From Actinomyces oris (GTDB lineage: Bacteria > Actinomycetota > Actinomycetes > Actinomycetales > Actinomycetaceae): a stretch of 64,000 nt of DNA. A program made the translations under genes and the position numbers. The notes below the pieces were generated by a model. The model was not told the origin of the DNA. It made no database searches and was given only the letters and a program-made list of their open reading frames with translations. The stretch covers positions 1 through 64,000 of the forward strand of contig NZ_MSKL01000007.1 of assembly GCF_001937665.1 (NCBI RefSeq), read 5' to 3'. This document shows, piece by piece, positions 1 through 9,265 of this stretch (the stretch's first letter is position 1; every line of letters begins with the position of its first letter).

Positions 1-109
1 CAGTACACCTAAGGTACGACCGCGACGCTGGCGACCGGTGGGCTCACGGTGACCGCGGGCCCACCGGGATGGTAGGGTCTGTGCCTGTCGCGCCCGGAGG
101 GTGCGGCTT

Positions 110-198
110 GGAGAGGTGACAGAGCGGCCGAATGTGGCGGTCTTGAAAACCGCTGTGCGCCTAGCGCACCGGGGGTTCGAATCCCTCCCTCTCCGCCA
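110..198 (+). tRNA. tRNA-Ser (anticodon TGA)
   Basis: A long-variable-arm tRNA. The acceptor strands GGAGAGG and CCTCTCC pair, the anticodon loop CTTGAAA carries TGA, and the T arm reads GGTTCGAATCC. The 3' CCA is encoded. It decodes UCN serine codons. Confidence 0.96.
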
Positions 199-659
199 TG
201 TCATGCTTACTCGAACCCTCGGTAGCAATTCGGCTGCCGAGGGTTTGTTTGTGCTCGGATGCGGTCTCCCAAGTGGCTCTCGGCATCTTCTGGGCGCAAT
301 GCACGAAGGTCGGGGGTTACTGGCGGACGGTTGGGTGTAGTTCCCGGGGTGCGGGGGTTCGTGCAGTACGCACAACCCTTGGCCAGTAGTCCCCGAGGCT
401 CGTGGAGTAGTCGGCTGGAGCGAGGGGGTGCTTGGGTGGAGGTGCCGTTGGCAAGCCGCGGCGACGAGCGGGGAGTGTTTGGTTAGCATGCTCAGGCGTA
501 CCTGCCCTTGCTGCGTATGTCGTTCGCGAGAAACTATGTGATGCGCTCCAAGGCCCCTTGGATGGTGGCACCGCTCAAGTCATTGCTGAGTCTGTCGAGT
601 GGGTCATGTGGGCGCTACTCTAGGCTTCTGTCGCAAGGAGCGAGGGGAGGGTGCAGTTA
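199..659. other. Gene-free stretch after tRNA-Ser
   Basis: About 460 bp with no credible gene. It begins with the tRNA terminator at 214-250. An imperfect inverted repeat (GGGGTTACTGGC near 314 against GGCCAGTAGTCCCC near 390) is visible, with smaller GTGCG/CGCAC hairpins inside. I see nothing that identifies it as an integration site or an IS remnant. Confidence 0.5.
214..250 (+). terminator. Intrinsic terminator of tRNA-Ser(TGA)
   Basis: AACCCTCGG pairs with CCGAGGGTT across a short loop and is followed by TGTTTGT, directly downstream of the tRNA. Confidence 0.8.
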
Positions 660-1094
660 ATGCCCGAGTCCAGTACAGAGTTAGACGAATTACGTCGCCG
701 AATTGATGAGCAATCTCAACGTATTGAAGAGCTACAGGATGCCTTGCACACCTTATCTATAGCGGTCCAGTATCGAAAGGAAGAGCCCTACCTGGCCTTC
801 CAGGCCGAGCACGGTATCACCGGACGGCGAAGGATTGCTCTGAATGCGGCCATCAACGGAGTGCTTTCTCGAGCGCAGGGACATGTGCGCCCACTCAGTT
901 CCAGGGTTCATGAAGAACTCCTGGAAGACTATCCAGCCTTGGCCAAGGCATATGCGTCGGAGCCGATCGACTGGGATGAGGCCGTTCGCATCGTCGGCGA
1001 GGTGCTGGGTAGTGAGCATGTTGGTAGGCAGGCGCTGGAGGCGCATCGCGCCCGTGGCTTGGGGCAGGCAGGTCACCGGGCCCTCTCTAGCTGA
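660..1094 (+). CDS. Hypothetical protein with N-terminal coiled coil
   Basis: A 144-residue soluble protein I do not recognise. Residues 5-40 are a heptad-like, charged helix rich in Leu, Ile, Glu and Arg, predicted to form a coiled coil. The rest is Ala/Glu-rich and helical (LLEDYPALAKAY, DEAVRIVGEVLG). No signal peptide or membrane segment is visible. I chose the ATG at 660 rather than the GTG at 651 because the purine-rich site GAGGGGAGG at 642-650 would abut the GTG but sits about 9 nt before the ATG. Codon use is less GC-biased at the 5' end than in neighbouring genes. It stands alone. Confidence 0.55.
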   Translation: MPESSTELDELRRRIDEQSQRIEELQDALHTLSIAVQYRKEEPYLAFQAEHGITGRRRIALNAAINGVLSRAQGHVRPLSSRVHEELLEDYPALAKAYASEPIDWDEAVRIVGEVLGSEHVGRQALEAHRARGLGQAGHRALSS

Positions 1095-1239
1095 GCGATC
1101 TCCACACTGTGGGTGGGGCACGTCAACGCCGGCGGTGCCCCACCCGCACTTAGGCGACAGCAACTATCGTGATGAACTCAAGCGTTGCAGCGCATCGAGG
1201 CCTGCACCCGGTGACGGGCAGGGCGCCGAGGGTCTCGAG

Positions 1240-1626
1240 TCAGACGAAACTCGAGGTATCAGTGGCGCACACACGCAGGCGGTGCCCATCGGGGTCTGTT
1301 GCCACAAAGGTGTAGCCGAATTCGAGGACGGTCGGCTCCAGAACCATCGGAATGCCCAGCTTCTTCCATTGCGCGTGAAGACGATCGACGTCGGCACGCT
1401 CAACGTTGCTGAGACTCAGCTCGGTCCCGCCTACGTATGGCTCAGCAGCCGGTTCAATCTCGTCGGCTGCCTGCAGGCCGAGAGTGACGTCGTCGGACAA
1501 TGCGAAGACGCTGAATCCTGGATAGGTCTTGATCGGTTCATGACCGAGAATCCGGCGGTAGAAGGTGGTACTCGCCTCGACGTCGGAGACGTAGAGGATG
1601 ACGCTGTTGGGAACGAAGGTCGTCAT
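1240..1626 (-). CDS. VOC family (glyoxalase/bleomycin-resistance fold) protein
   Basis: A 128-residue protein with the paired beta-alpha-beta-beta-beta layout of vicinal-oxygen-chelate proteins. It opens with NSVILYVSDVEASTTFYRRIL, the usual first strand and helix, and ends with the second-module signature FGYTFVATDPDGHRLRV. Family members bind metal and act as dioxygenases, isomerases or drug-binding resistance proteins; the substrate cannot be read from the sequence. It is divergent from the WYL regulator that starts 104 bp away, which suggests the regulator controls it and that its ligand may also be the regulator's signal (inference). Confidence 0.85.
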   Translation of the reverse strand: MTTFVPNSVILYVSDVEASTTFYRRILGHEPIKTYPGFSVFALSDDVTLGLQAADEIEPAAEPYVGGTELSLSNVERADVDRLHAQWKKLGIPMVLEPTVLEFGYTFVATDPDGHRLRVCATDTSSFV

Positions 1627-1730
1627 GGTGATGCTCCTGAGACTCTCACGGGTATACGAGGTGGGCGGACGGCGTCGAGGTTAGAGACCATTGGTGCCAC
1701 CTTGTGTCACGTACGTGCGAGGATGAGCCG

Positions 1731-2735
1731 GTGCGTGCTGACCGCTTGCTGTCCATGATCTGGCTGCTGCGTACCCATGGTCGTCTGTCCGCCTCGGATC
1801 TGGCGCAGCGGCTGGAGGTCTCACGGCGCACCGTGCTGCGGGACGTTGAGGCGCTGTCGGCTGCGGGCGTGCCGGTATGGTGCGAGCGGGGACCTCATGG
1901 GGGAGTGAGAATCGACCCCGGCTTTCGCATTGACGTGACAGGACTGAACCGTGAGGAGAGCCGGGCTCTCTTCGCAGGTCTCACCAGCTGGGGTGCTGCG
2001 CCACTGGGCCTTGGTGACGCCCTCGTCTCCGCGTCTCGCAAACTGCTCGCCGCCGTGCCCGACAGCCATCGAAGCCGGTCCATGGGCATTGCCTCGCGCG
2101 TCGTGGTCGATCCTCAAGGGTGGCTTCCCCTTCCTGAGAGCGAGCGGGCCGACGCCGTCTTCCATGCTGTTCAGGAAGCGGTCTTGACGCGCCATCGACT
2201 GCGTATGGTCTTCCGTCACAAGTCGAGGACGACGACGCAGGACGTCGTCGATCCGCACGGAATAGTTGCCGCTGGTCGCAGCTGGTACCTGTGCGCCTCA
2301 CACGGCACCGAGGTTCGCTTCACCAGGCTCTCTCGGATCGAAGAGGCTGACGTACTCGCTGAGGAGTGTGCTGACGACTCCGGCTTCGATATGGCCGCGG
2401 CATGGCAGAAACAGCGGGAGGAGTTTCTTGAAAGGTTCGAGGCGATCACAGCCACTGTCTGGGTGCGGGACGAGCGTTGGAGCGATGTGCAGGAGTGGAC
2501 GTTGCGCGCAACGACGACCGATGCAGATGGCGAACCTCCCGGAGATGATGGATGGACCTGTCTCCAGCTGGAGTTCATGGATCACCTGCATGCCATGACG
2601 ATTCTGCTTCGGCTCGGTCCGGATGCCTGCGTCATCACCCCTATGCGACTGCGACAGGACCTCCTCGACTACGTGGACCGCATGCGTGAGCGGTACCGTG
2701 CCGATGGGGCGCGCGATCTGATGACTCACGGTTGA
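1731..2735 (+). CDS. YafY-type transcriptional regulator with HTH and WYL domains
   Basis: About 334 residues. The N-terminus VRADRLLSMIWLLRTHGRL followed by SASDLAQRLEVSRRTVLRDVEAL is an HTH_11/DeoR-like winged helix. The middle and C-terminal parts form a WYL sensor domain (RLRMVFRHKSRTTTQDVVDPHGIVAAGRSWYL is typical). These proteins bind DNA and sense ligands or nucleic acid through the WYL domain. The GTG at 1731 starts at the conserved family N-terminus with AGGA about 7 nt upstream; an ATG at 1704 would add nine unconserved residues. It is transcribed away from the VOC gene and probably controls it. Confidence 0.85.
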   Translation: MRADRLLSMIWLLRTHGRLSASDLAQRLEVSRRTVLRDVEALSAAGVPVWCERGPHGGVRIDPGFRIDVTGLNREESRALFAGLTSWGAAPLGLGDALVSASRKLLAAVPDSHRSRSMGIASRVVVDPQGWLPLPESERADAVFHAVQEAVLTRHRLRMVFRHKSRTTTQDVVDPHGIVAAGRSWYLCASHGTEVRFTRLSRIEEADVLAEECADDSGFDMAAAWQKQREEFLERFEAITATVWVRDERWSDVQEWTLRATTTDADGEPPGDDGWTCLQLEFMDHLHAMTILLRLGPDACVITPMRLRQDLLDYVDRMRERYRADGARDLMTHG

Positions 2736-2820
2736 GGCGGCACGGCTCGCGCGTGCTCCGACGGCGAGGAACGGCCAGCGGACTGCGCGGCCCTACCGCC
2801 TGCCGTGTCGCGCCCCGCTC

Positions 2821-3531
2821 CTACAGGCGCTTGACGGCCTCGCGTCGGCTGAGTGGGGACAGGTCCGGATGCGCCTGGACGAAGGCGCGCACCCAGTCGC
2901 CGTCCGTGCGTGCGTAGTCGCGCAGCGCCCAGCCGACGGCCTTGCGGATGAAGAACTCCGAGTCCTCCTGGTTGGCCTCGATGACGGCGGTGAGCAGGTC
3001 GAGGTCCGTGCCGGCCTTGTGCTGCAGCTGGCAGATGATGGCACTGCGCCGCACCCACACGTCCGGGTCGGTGGCCCACACGCGCATACGGGCCGCCGCA
3101 GCCGGATGCTCACGCACCACCAGCCCGACGGCGTGGGAGGTCTCATCCACCAGATCCCACCACTGCCCCGTGCGCAGAAAATGCTCGTAGAGGGCCAGGG
3201 ACTCCATGCGTCCAGCATGCGACGCGGACAGCTTGGAGCGGATGACGGCCAGCGCCGCGTAGCGCTCCTCGCGGTGAGTGGCCCCATCCCACAGGCACCG
3301 CAGCGCCGCCTCCCAGGTGGCGGCCTCAGTCCACAGGCCGCGATGGGCGACGGCGATCCGTTGCGAGAGGCGCCGCGTTTCCGGGACCCCGACGCCGTAC
3401 ATCGCCATCTCGGATTTCAGGTACGCCCGCTGCTGCTCGGCGCGGGCGGGGGCGCCCGCCTCCTCCAGGGCCTCACGCAGGGCAGTGATGAAATCCGTGA
3501 CCCGCGCACCCGTCTCCCCACTCACCGGCAT
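2821..3531 (-). CDS. DNA alkylation repair (AlkD-like HEAT-repeat) protein
   Basis: A 236-residue, all-helical protein matching the AlkD family of HEAT-repeat DNA glycosylases that remove alkylated bases. Recognisable pieces are QQRAYLKSEMAMYGV near the N-terminus, QWWDLVDETSHAVG in the middle (the conserved W and D region) and FFIRKAVGWALRDYARTD toward the C-terminus. The ATG at 3531 is preceded by GAGGAGGGGCGAGG in the minus strand; a longer frame to 3588 lacks such a site. It is a single gene, convergent with the WYL regulator. Family assignment is firm; the exact lesion is not. Confidence 0.85.
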   Translation of the reverse strand: MPVSGETGARVTDFITALREALEEAGAPARAEQQRAYLKSEMAMYGVGVPETRRLSQRIAVAHRGLWTEAATWEAALRCLWDGATHREERYAALAVIRSKLSASHAGRMESLALYEHFLRTGQWWDLVDETSHAVGLVVREHPAAAARMRVWATDPDVWVRRSAIICQLQHKAGTDLDLLTAVIEANQEDSEFFIRKAVGWALRDYARTDGDWVRAFVQAHPDLSPLSRREAVKRL

Positions 3532-3808
3532 CCTCGCCCCTCCTCGCAGTGCACCGCGCGCCCTCTCAACATGCTCGCGTCGCCTCATGACATGCTTTCA
3601 AGACCATTATGGTTCCGCACGGCACTGGCGCCCGGGTCAGGGAACCGGAGGTCTCGGGCTGCAAGTAGCGGCTGCGGGGCACCCGTGCGGCCGGCACTCG
3701 CGTCGCCTCATGCCGAGGCGCCTGCACCGTGTCTTCGGCGGTTTGCTCACGCGGCATCCTCCCGGTAGGCTGCCCGTGCATCCCGCGGTGGAGCCGTGGG
3801 AAGGCGAT

Positions 3809-3895
3809 GGAGATGTCGCATAGTGGCCTAGTGCGCCTCCCTGCTAAGGAGGTTGGGGTGGAAGCCCCTCGGGAGTTCGAATCTCCCCATCTCCG
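3809..3895 (+). tRNA. tRNA-Ser (anticodon GCT)
   Basis: A long-variable-arm tRNA with GGAGATG/CATCTCC acceptor strands, anticodon GCT in the loop CTGCTAA and a T arm with GTTCGAATC. CCA is not encoded (CCG follows the discriminator). It reads AGC/AGU serine codons. Confidence 0.95.
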
Positions 3896-3903
3896 CCGGA
3901 CTG

Positions 3904-3937
3904 AGAGCCCCGGTGCGCAGCAGCGCGCCGGGGCTTC
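3904..3937 (+). terminator. Terminator of tRNA-Ser(GCT)
   Basis: A GC-rich hairpin, AGCCCCGG...CCGGGGCTTC, starts within 10 nt of the tRNA 3' end. The T tract is very short. Confidence 0.65.
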
Positions 3938-4072
3938 GTCGTCGGCCCAGCCGTTGCCGCGGAGGGTGCTGTGCCTGGGCCGGCCTCCCTTCAACTGACC
4001 GAACGGTCGACGGCTCGCATCCTGCGGTCTATCCTGGCAGTAGTCCATCAATCGTGCTGGGAGTGAGCGGCT

Positions 4073-4426
4073 ATGACTGACATGGACAACCGAAGACAGG
4101 CCATCGGATACGCGCTCATTGGCGGTTTTGTCGCCCTCTTCATCGTCCTCAACTGGGCCGGCCCCGGGCGGGTCCTGTCGCTCGTGTCCGCAGTGGCCGT
4201 TGTGGTGACACTGCTGGCGATCAGAACTAGATCGCGTCTCGCCGTGATCGCAGCCGTCATCCTCCTGGCGACGCTACCGTTCGTCGCGCTGCGGACCCAC
4301 GCGGGCTCCGCCGCCGGCGCCATCGGTCCGCTGGTGATGTTCGTCGGGGTCGCTTGCTGGCAGCGCTGGAAGGCTCCGGCTGGATCGGGAGCCGGCGAGA
4401 CCTCTTCGGCGGCCACTCCCTGCTGA
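4073..4426 (+). CDS. Small integral membrane protein
   Basis: A 117-residue protein with three to four hydrophobic segments (about residues 10-28, 33-48, 53-70 and 79-94) separated by short charged turns such as RTRSR. There is no cleavable signal and no catalytic motif. The C-terminal 20 residues are polar and Ala/Gly/Ser-rich. The ATG at 4073 has GGGAG about 9 nt upstream. I do not recognise a family and no function is proposed. The next gene, a larger membrane protein, runs in the same direction after a 118-bp gap. Confidence 0.7.
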   Translation: MTDMDNRRQAIGYALIGGFVALFIVLNWAGPGRVLSLVSAVAVVVTLLAIRTRSRLAVIAAVILLATLPFVALRTHAGSAAGAIGPLVMFVGVACWQRWKAPAGSGAGETSSAATPC

Positions 4427-4544
4427 CTGGGCCCCGTGAAGCAGCCCCGGTCGGGGCGTTCGCCTCTGGCCGATCGGGGTGCCTGTGTGTCTTCCTGCGC
4501 CGATCCGGGATAGCGTGATGCTGTACTCGACTGAGAGGGACCTC

Positions 4545-5825
4545 ATGTCTGACCACGACGCAACCCAGCCGCCGGCCTCCGGCTCGCCCCGCCCCAATCA
4601 GGGTGACGAGTTCAACGCCCGGACCGTCCTCATCAACCAGGACCTGCTCGACGCCGCGCGCGCCGAGCAGCAGGCCACTGGGCAGGTGCCCGGCTCCGCT
4701 CCTGGGGCTGCGCCCGGCGCCCAGTCCGGCTCGTGGCGCCCAGTGCAGCCCGACCTGCCCGCCGGGCCACCCCCTGAGGAGCAGACGCGCGCCTACTCCA
4801 CACATGCCGCACAGGCGGCCGCCCAGCCCGGTGCGGCGTCGGCCGACCCCTACATCCAGGCCAACCCCTTCGCCCAGCAGAACGGGGTCGGTCAGCCGGG
4901 GCAGCCCGGCCAGCCCGACCCGGCCGGGGGTGGCGGATTCGGTGCCCCCTCGCCCTTCCAGCCCGGGCAGCCCCCCGCTCAGCAGGCAGCCCAGCCGGCG
5001 CCCTACAGTCAGCCGGCTCAGCCCGCCTGGGGCGGGCCCACGGCCGACGACGGCGCCGTAGCCGCGTCGTCGCCCTTCGCCCAGTCCGCCCCCGGCATCC
5101 CCTCAGCTCCGGGCACCTCCTCGGCCCCCGCAGCCGGTGCCGTTCCAGGGAGCGAGGCGAGTCGGGAGGCCCTGCAGTGGCAGGGGCAGCAGCCGCAGGC
5201 CCAGCCGGCAGGTCTGCAGGACCAGCAGCCCTTCGCCCAGCAGCCGGCCCCGCACTCGCACCCCTTCAGTGGGGGTCGCCAGGAGGGTGACGTCGGCATG
5301 TCCTCGGTCTTCCCCACGGCGACCGCGCGCGCTGAGGCCGAGCAGGCCACGGAGGCATTCGTCCCCGCTGCGACACAGGCGGTCGCCCAGTCCGCGCCGT
5401 CGTCGTCCTCAGCCTTCCCGTCGCAGGGCTCGGCGCCCCAGTGGGGCTCAGCCCCCTCCTCCGACGCCGCAGCCGGGCAGGCCCCGCCCTTCCCCGACAT
5501 GGCTCCTCCCGCGGCGGGCTCGCCGTTCGCGCGGCCGGCAGGAGGCGGAGCGCTGGCAGCGGCGCGGTCTGAGGAGTTTGAGAGCGCGGACTCCGTCGGC
5601 AGCTGGATGCTGACGCTGTTCCTCATGGCCATCCCCGTCGTCAACCTCGTCTGGCTGCTGATGCTCGCCTTCGGCAGCGGCCACTCCGCCAGCAAGAGGA
5701 ACTGGGCCAAGGCCACTCTCATCTGGGCGGTGATCGGTGTCGTCCTGAGCATCGCCTTCTCCTTTGTGCTTGGCATGCTCGGCTACTCGCTCTTCACTAT
5801 CAACCAGAGCGCCAGCGTCGGATAG
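4545..5825 (+). CDS. Pro/Gln/Ala-rich protein with C-terminal membrane anchor
   Basis: A 426-residue protein. Residues 1 to about 345 are low complexity, dominated by Pro, Gln, Ala, Gly and Ser with repeated QPGQP and PFAQ motifs. The last 80 residues hold two membrane helices, WMLTLFLMAIPVVNLVWLLMLAF and AKATLIWAVIGVVLSIAFSFVLGM, separated by a basic SASKRNWAK turn. The layout suggests a disordered cytoplasmic arm on a two-helix anchor (inference). Start at 4545 because GAGAGGGA lies just upstream; the frame stays open to 4479 without a site. A hairpin follows the stop. Function unknown. Confidence 0.75.
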   Translation: MSDHDATQPPASGSPRPNQGDEFNARTVLINQDLLDAARAEQQATGQVPGSAPGAAPGAQSGSWRPVQPDLPAGPPPEEQTRAYSTHAAQAAAQPGAASADPYIQANPFAQQNGVGQPGQPGQPDPAGGGGFGAPSPFQPGQPPAQQAAQPAPYSQPAQPAWGGPTADDGAVAASSPFAQSAPGIPSAPGTSSAPAAGAVPGSEASREALQWQGQQPQAQPAGLQDQQPFAQQPAPHSHPFSGGRQEGDVGMSSVFPTATARAEAEQATEAFVPAATQAVAQSAPSSSSAFPSQGSAPQWGSAPSSDAAAGQAPPFPDMAPPAAGSPFARPAGGGALAAARSEEFESADSVGSWMLTLFLMAIPVVNLVWLLMLAFGSGHSASKRNWAKATLIWAVIGVVLSIAFSFVLGMLGYSLFTINQSASVG

Positions 5826-5868
5826 CGCCCAGTGGTTCGCAGGTGCGCTGCTGTCACCGTGGCGCCGA

Positions 5869-5903
5869 GGGCCGGAGTGCCGCCAACGGCGGGACTCCGG
5901 CCC
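5869..5903 (+). terminator. Hairpin terminator candidate
   Basis: GGGCCGGAGT (5869-5878) pairs perfectly with ACTCCGGCCC (5894-5903), extended inside by GCCGCC/GGCGG. No T tract follows, as often in high-GC actinobacteria. Confidence 0.6.
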
Positions 5904-5979
5904 TGTGCCCATCCTCACGGGGACAGGATTTGTCCCCTGGGTGGACGCTGAGTAATGTTCTACCCGTCGGCAACGACAT

Positions 5980-6055
5980 GCGCCTGTAGCTCAACGGATA
6001 GAGCATCTGACTACGGATCAGAAGGTTGGGGGTTCGAATCCCTTCGGGCGCACCA
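5980..6055 (+). tRNA. tRNA-Arg (anticodon ACG)
   Basis: A 76-nt cloverleaf with acceptor GCGCCTG/CGGGCGC, D arm AGCTCAACGGATAGAGC, anticodon loop CTACGGA (ACG, expected to be edited to ICG), T arm GGTTCGAATCC and an encoded CCA. Confidence 0.97.
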
Positions 6056-6096
6056 ACACCCCGTCATCGGCTGAATAGTCGGAGCCGGGGTGTTTT
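6055..6096. terminator. Intrinsic terminator after tRNA-Arg
   Basis: AACACCCCG pairs with CGGGGTGTT and is followed by TTT. It lies between tRNA-Arg and the convergent hydrolase gene, so it could serve both strands. Confidence 0.8.
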
Positions 6097-6159
6097 CCAT
6101 TTCCGGTACTCCCCGGCTCCGACGGCGTCGCTCAGCGGGGTCGCTGCTGAATCTTCGCG

Positions 6160-7944
6160 TCAGCCTTTCTCACCACCTCCTGCCTGGGGCTCCGGGTCCG
6201 CCGCGCAGACCTCCCCGTCTGAAGGAAGCGTCCCGTTGACGAGGTAGTCGCTGATTCTCGCCATGGTGCAGCTGTTCTGACCCGTGGCGACATGACCGTA
6301 CATGTCCACGCTCAGCAGGTGACTGTTGCGGATCCTCGACACCAGCGCCTTGGACCACGGGTAGGGCGTGGCCGGGTCGTGCAGAATGCCGACGACGAGC
6401 ACCGGGTTTGTGGCCTCGACGTCGACGTCGACGGCCTCGGTCCTGCTGGTGTGTCCCCAGCCGTGGCAGAAGGCGTCCATCTGGGGGAGCGAGCTGTGGA
6501 AGACCGGGTAGTCGTGGCGGTAGGAGGCCAGTTCCGCATCCCAGCTCGACTCGTTCCCGGCGTCGGGGAAGTCGAGGCACCGGTTGGCCGAGAAGGCATA
6601 GCGGACGCGGAGCCGTTCGACCACCTGCTTCTCTGTCGTGGGAGGAGGCATGCTGTTGCTTGAGGCGGAGACAGAGGCGGCGTTCCTCACCAGGGCGGTG
6701 CCGTCATGTGCGTTCATGGCCTGGGCCAGTCCCTCGGTGAGCAGTGGCCACTTATCGGGCGAGGAGTTGGCGAGTGTGGAGATGCTGCTAACGGCCTTGG
6801 CCCGGTTCAGAGTCTCCCGGGAGTTGGAGACGGTCAGTGGGTTGGCGTCCAGGTCGTCGAGGAAGGTGGCGAGCCGGGTGACGGCCTCCTCCGTCGTACC
6901 GCTCAGGGGGAACCCCGCCTGGCCCTGCTGGGACTCGATATAGGTGCGCAATGACTGCTCCCAGGCTGCGGCACCATCCTCTGACGCCTCCTGCCGTGAC
7001 AGAGTGGGGTCCATGGCGCTGTCCAGGACGACGCGTCCAATGTTGTCGGGGAAGAGCTCGGTGTAGACCGCGCCCAGGTAGGTGCCGTAGGAGACGCCGA
7101 GGTAGTTGAGGTCCTTGTCTCCCACCAGCGCCCGCATGACATCCATGTCACGGGCCACCGAACGGGTGTCCGCATGGTCGAGGATCTCGGGAACCTCCGT
7201 GTACTTCTGGCAGGCCGCGGCCTCGCGTGAGCCCTGGGCGACGATATCGGCGGCGCTGCCTGATGTCGTGGGTTGGCCGGAAGAAGGCGCCTCAGCCTGC
7301 CCTGCCAGAATCGCCTGGACGTCCTCGGGGGACCAGCAGGTGATGGGGGTGGACTGGCCGACGCCGCGAGGGTCGAAGCCAATGATGTCGTAGCTCGCCA
7401 GGACCTCCGACATCTCCCCGTTCTTGAAGAGCTCGGCCCGCGACTCGATGGCGGAGATACCGCTTCCCCCGGGGCCTCCGGGATTGAGGAAGACCGAGCC
7501 CCGAGGGGAGGAGCTCGTCGAGGGCAGCTTCTTGAGGGCCACCGTGATGGTCTTGCCCTGCGGGTGGTCGTAGTCCAGGGGCACGGTCACGGTGGCGCAC
7601 TGGAAGGCGGTGCCGGTGGCGTCGTTGGTGCAGTCGGTCCAGGTGAGGTCCTGGTTGTAGAAGGACTCCAGCCCCTTGGGGGCACCCGCCCCCGTGGACC
7701 CGGTGGATCCTCCGGAACCGTTTGACGTGTTGCTACCGGTGGGCTGAGGCGTGCCTGCGTTGCTGTTCGAGTTCGTACCACGGTCCACCACGACGCCGGC
7801 CTCATGGGAGCCCGGCGCGGGCGGGCTGGCGGCGGCTGCGATATTCGCACCGAGCATGCTGCCGGCGGTGATCGTGCCGAGCAGGGTGAGGACGGCGAGG
7901 GCTGAGGTGGCGTGCGATGGCGGGGATGTTCGTAGGCGTCTCAT
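6160..7944 (-). CDS. Secreted alpha/beta hydrolase, tripeptidyl-aminopeptidase type
   Basis: A 594-residue protein. An N-terminal signal (basic MRRLRTS, then a hydrophobic run ending near AAAAS) leads to a Ser/Gly/Thr-rich linker and the mature enzyme. Features of the Streptomyces tripeptidyl-aminopeptidase/proline-iminopeptidase group (S33) are GGPGGSGI (oxyanion region), the nucleophile elbow GVSYG with Ser near residue 285, VVGILHDPATPY (acid) and MYGHVATGQNSC (catalytic His), the last in the family's C-terminal TAP-like domain. It probably trims tripeptides from exogenous proteins outside the cell. Start at 7944 because it begins the signal peptide; the frame is open further upstream without one. 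Confidence 0.88.
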   Translation of the reverse strand: MRRLRTSPPSHATSALAVLTLLGTITAGSMLGANIAAAASPPAPGSHEAGVVVDRGTNSNSNAGTPQPTGSNTSNGSGGSTGSTGAGAPKGLESFYNQDLTWTDCTNDATGTAFQCATVTVPLDYDHPQGKTITVALKKLPSTSSSPRGSVFLNPGGPGGSGISAIESRAELFKNGEMSEVLASYDIIGFDPRGVGQSTPITCWSPEDVQAILAGQAEAPSSGQPTTSGSAADIVAQGSREAAACQKYTEVPEILDHADTRSVARDMDVMRALVGDKDLNYLGVSYGTYLGAVYTELFPDNIGRVVLDSAMDPTLSRQEASEDGAAAWEQSLRTYIESQQGQAGFPLSGTTEEAVTRLATFLDDLDANPLTVSNSRETLNRAKAVSSISTLANSSPDKWPLLTEGLAQAMNAHDGTALVRNAASVSASSNSMPPPTTEKQVVERLRVRYAFSANRCLDFPDAGNESSWDAELASYRHDYPVFHSSLPQMDAFCHGWGHTSRTEAVDVDVEATNPVLVVGILHDPATPYPWSKALVSRIRNSHLLSVDMYGHVATGQNSCTMARISDYLVNGTLPSDGEVCAADPEPQAGGGEKG

Positions 7945-8056
7945 GGCAACAAGCCTTGTGTCTCCGACGAATATGAACCATCCGGCAGCCTGGCCGGCTG
8001 ATGTCGGGGTAGCCCGACCCGACAACCTCACCGTCGGCGTCCGGCTCAGTCCACGT

Positions 8057-9265
8057 TCAGGCGCCGGCGGCCTCGAATGCCTGGGCCAGGTCCGCGATGA
8101 GATCGTCGACGTGCTCGATCCCCACACTCAGGCGCATGAGCCGGTCGCTCAACCCGTAGGAGGCGCGCACCTCGACGGGCACGTCCGCATGCGTCTGCAC
8201 CGACGGGCACGTCACCAGCGACTCCACGCCCCCCAGGGACTCGGCGAAGGTGAACACCCGCACCGAGGCCAGGAAGCGGGCCACGTCCACCGACTCGGCC
8301 AGGTCGAAGCTCACCATGCCCGACCGCCCCGGGTAGAGCACGCGCGTCACATACCGGCTGGAGCGCAGGAACTCCGCGATCGCAGAGGCGTTGGCCTCGT
8401 GGCGCTCCATGCGCAGCGCCAGGGTCTTGAGCCCGCGCAGCAGCAGGAAGCAGTCGAAGGGCCCCAGCGTCGCGCCGGTCGTGTTGAGCCGGTAGTTCAG
8501 CTGCTCGGCCAGGACGTCGTCGGACACCACCGCCACACCCGCCATGACGTCGTTGTGCCCGCCCAGGTACTTCGTGCCCGAGTGAACGACGACGTCGGCA
8601 CCCAGCTCCAGGGGCCGCTGCACCACTGGGGTGCAGAAGGTGTTGTCCACCACCAGGCTCGCCCCGGCGGTATGGGCCAGCTCGGCCGCCTCAGGGATGG
8701 GGAGCTCCTCCATCATCGGGTTCGTGGGAGTCTCGATGATGACCAGGTCGGCCGGGTCGGCCAGCGCCCCGCGCAGGCCCTCGATGCCCAGGACGAAGTC
8801 GACTCGCGCCGCCCCCTCCTCGGCCAGGACCTCCAGGAAGCGGAAGGAGCCGCCGTACAGGTCGCGCAGCGCCACGATCCGGCTGCCGTGCGGGGCCAGT
8901 GTGCGGGTCACCAGCTCCAGGGCCGCCATCCCCGAGGACAGGGCGAAGGCGGCCGTCCCGCCCTCCAGGCGCGCCAGGGCGTCCTGCAGGACGTCACGGG
9001 TGGGGCTGGCTGTGCGCGTGTAGTCGTAGCCCGTCGACTCACCCAGGCCCGGGTGGCCGTATGCGGTCGACAGGTGGATCGGCGTCGTGATCGCACCCGT
9101 GGCCGGATCGGTCCCGGTGCCCGAACGCACCAGCAGCGTCTCCAGACGGAGCTGCGGGTCCGGGGATGACGACGTCGGGTGATGGTGGACGGGGAAGGTG
9201 CGAGCGGCCGGCGGCTGGGAACACTCGGTGTGAGCGGCGGGGCGGGGTGCGGACGGACTGGTCAT
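8057..9265 (-). CDS. Cys/Met metabolism PLP-dependent enzyme (cystathionine gamma-synthase/lyase-like)
   Basis: A 402-residue fold-type I PLP enzyme. The core TPIHLSTAYGHPG, YDYTRTASPTRDVLQDALARLEGG, the conserved DNTFCTPVVQRPLELGADVVVHSGTKYLGGHNDVMAG (Lys of SGTKY binds PLP) and the C-terminal SLGGVESLVTCPS are textbook for the family. The N-terminal 45 residues are a His/Pro/Ser-rich extension. Synthase (gamma-replacement), gamma-lyase and beta-lyase cannot be separated by eye. It lies 128 bp downstream of the MalY gene on the same strand, consistent with a transsulfuration unit. GAGGAG precedes the ATG at 9265. Confidence 0.9.
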   Translation of the reverse strand: MTSPSAPRPAAHTECSQPPAARTFPVHHHPTSSSPDPQLRLETLLVRSGTGTDPATGAITTPIHLSTAYGHPGLGESTGYDYTRTASPTRDVLQDALARLEGGTAAFALSSGMAALELVTRTLAPHGSRIVALRDLYGGSFRFLEVLAEEGAARVDFVLGIEGLRGALADPADLVIIETPTNPMMEELPIPEAAELAHTAGASLVVDNTFCTPVVQRPLELGADVVVHSGTKYLGGHNDVMAGVAVVSDDVLAEQLNYRLNTTGATLGPFDCFLLLRGLKTLALRMERHEANASAIAEFLRSSRYVTRVLYPGRSGMVSFDLAESVDVARFLASVRVFTFAESLGGVESLVTCPSVQTHADVPVEVRASYGLSDRLMRLSVGIEHVDDLIADLAQAFEAAGA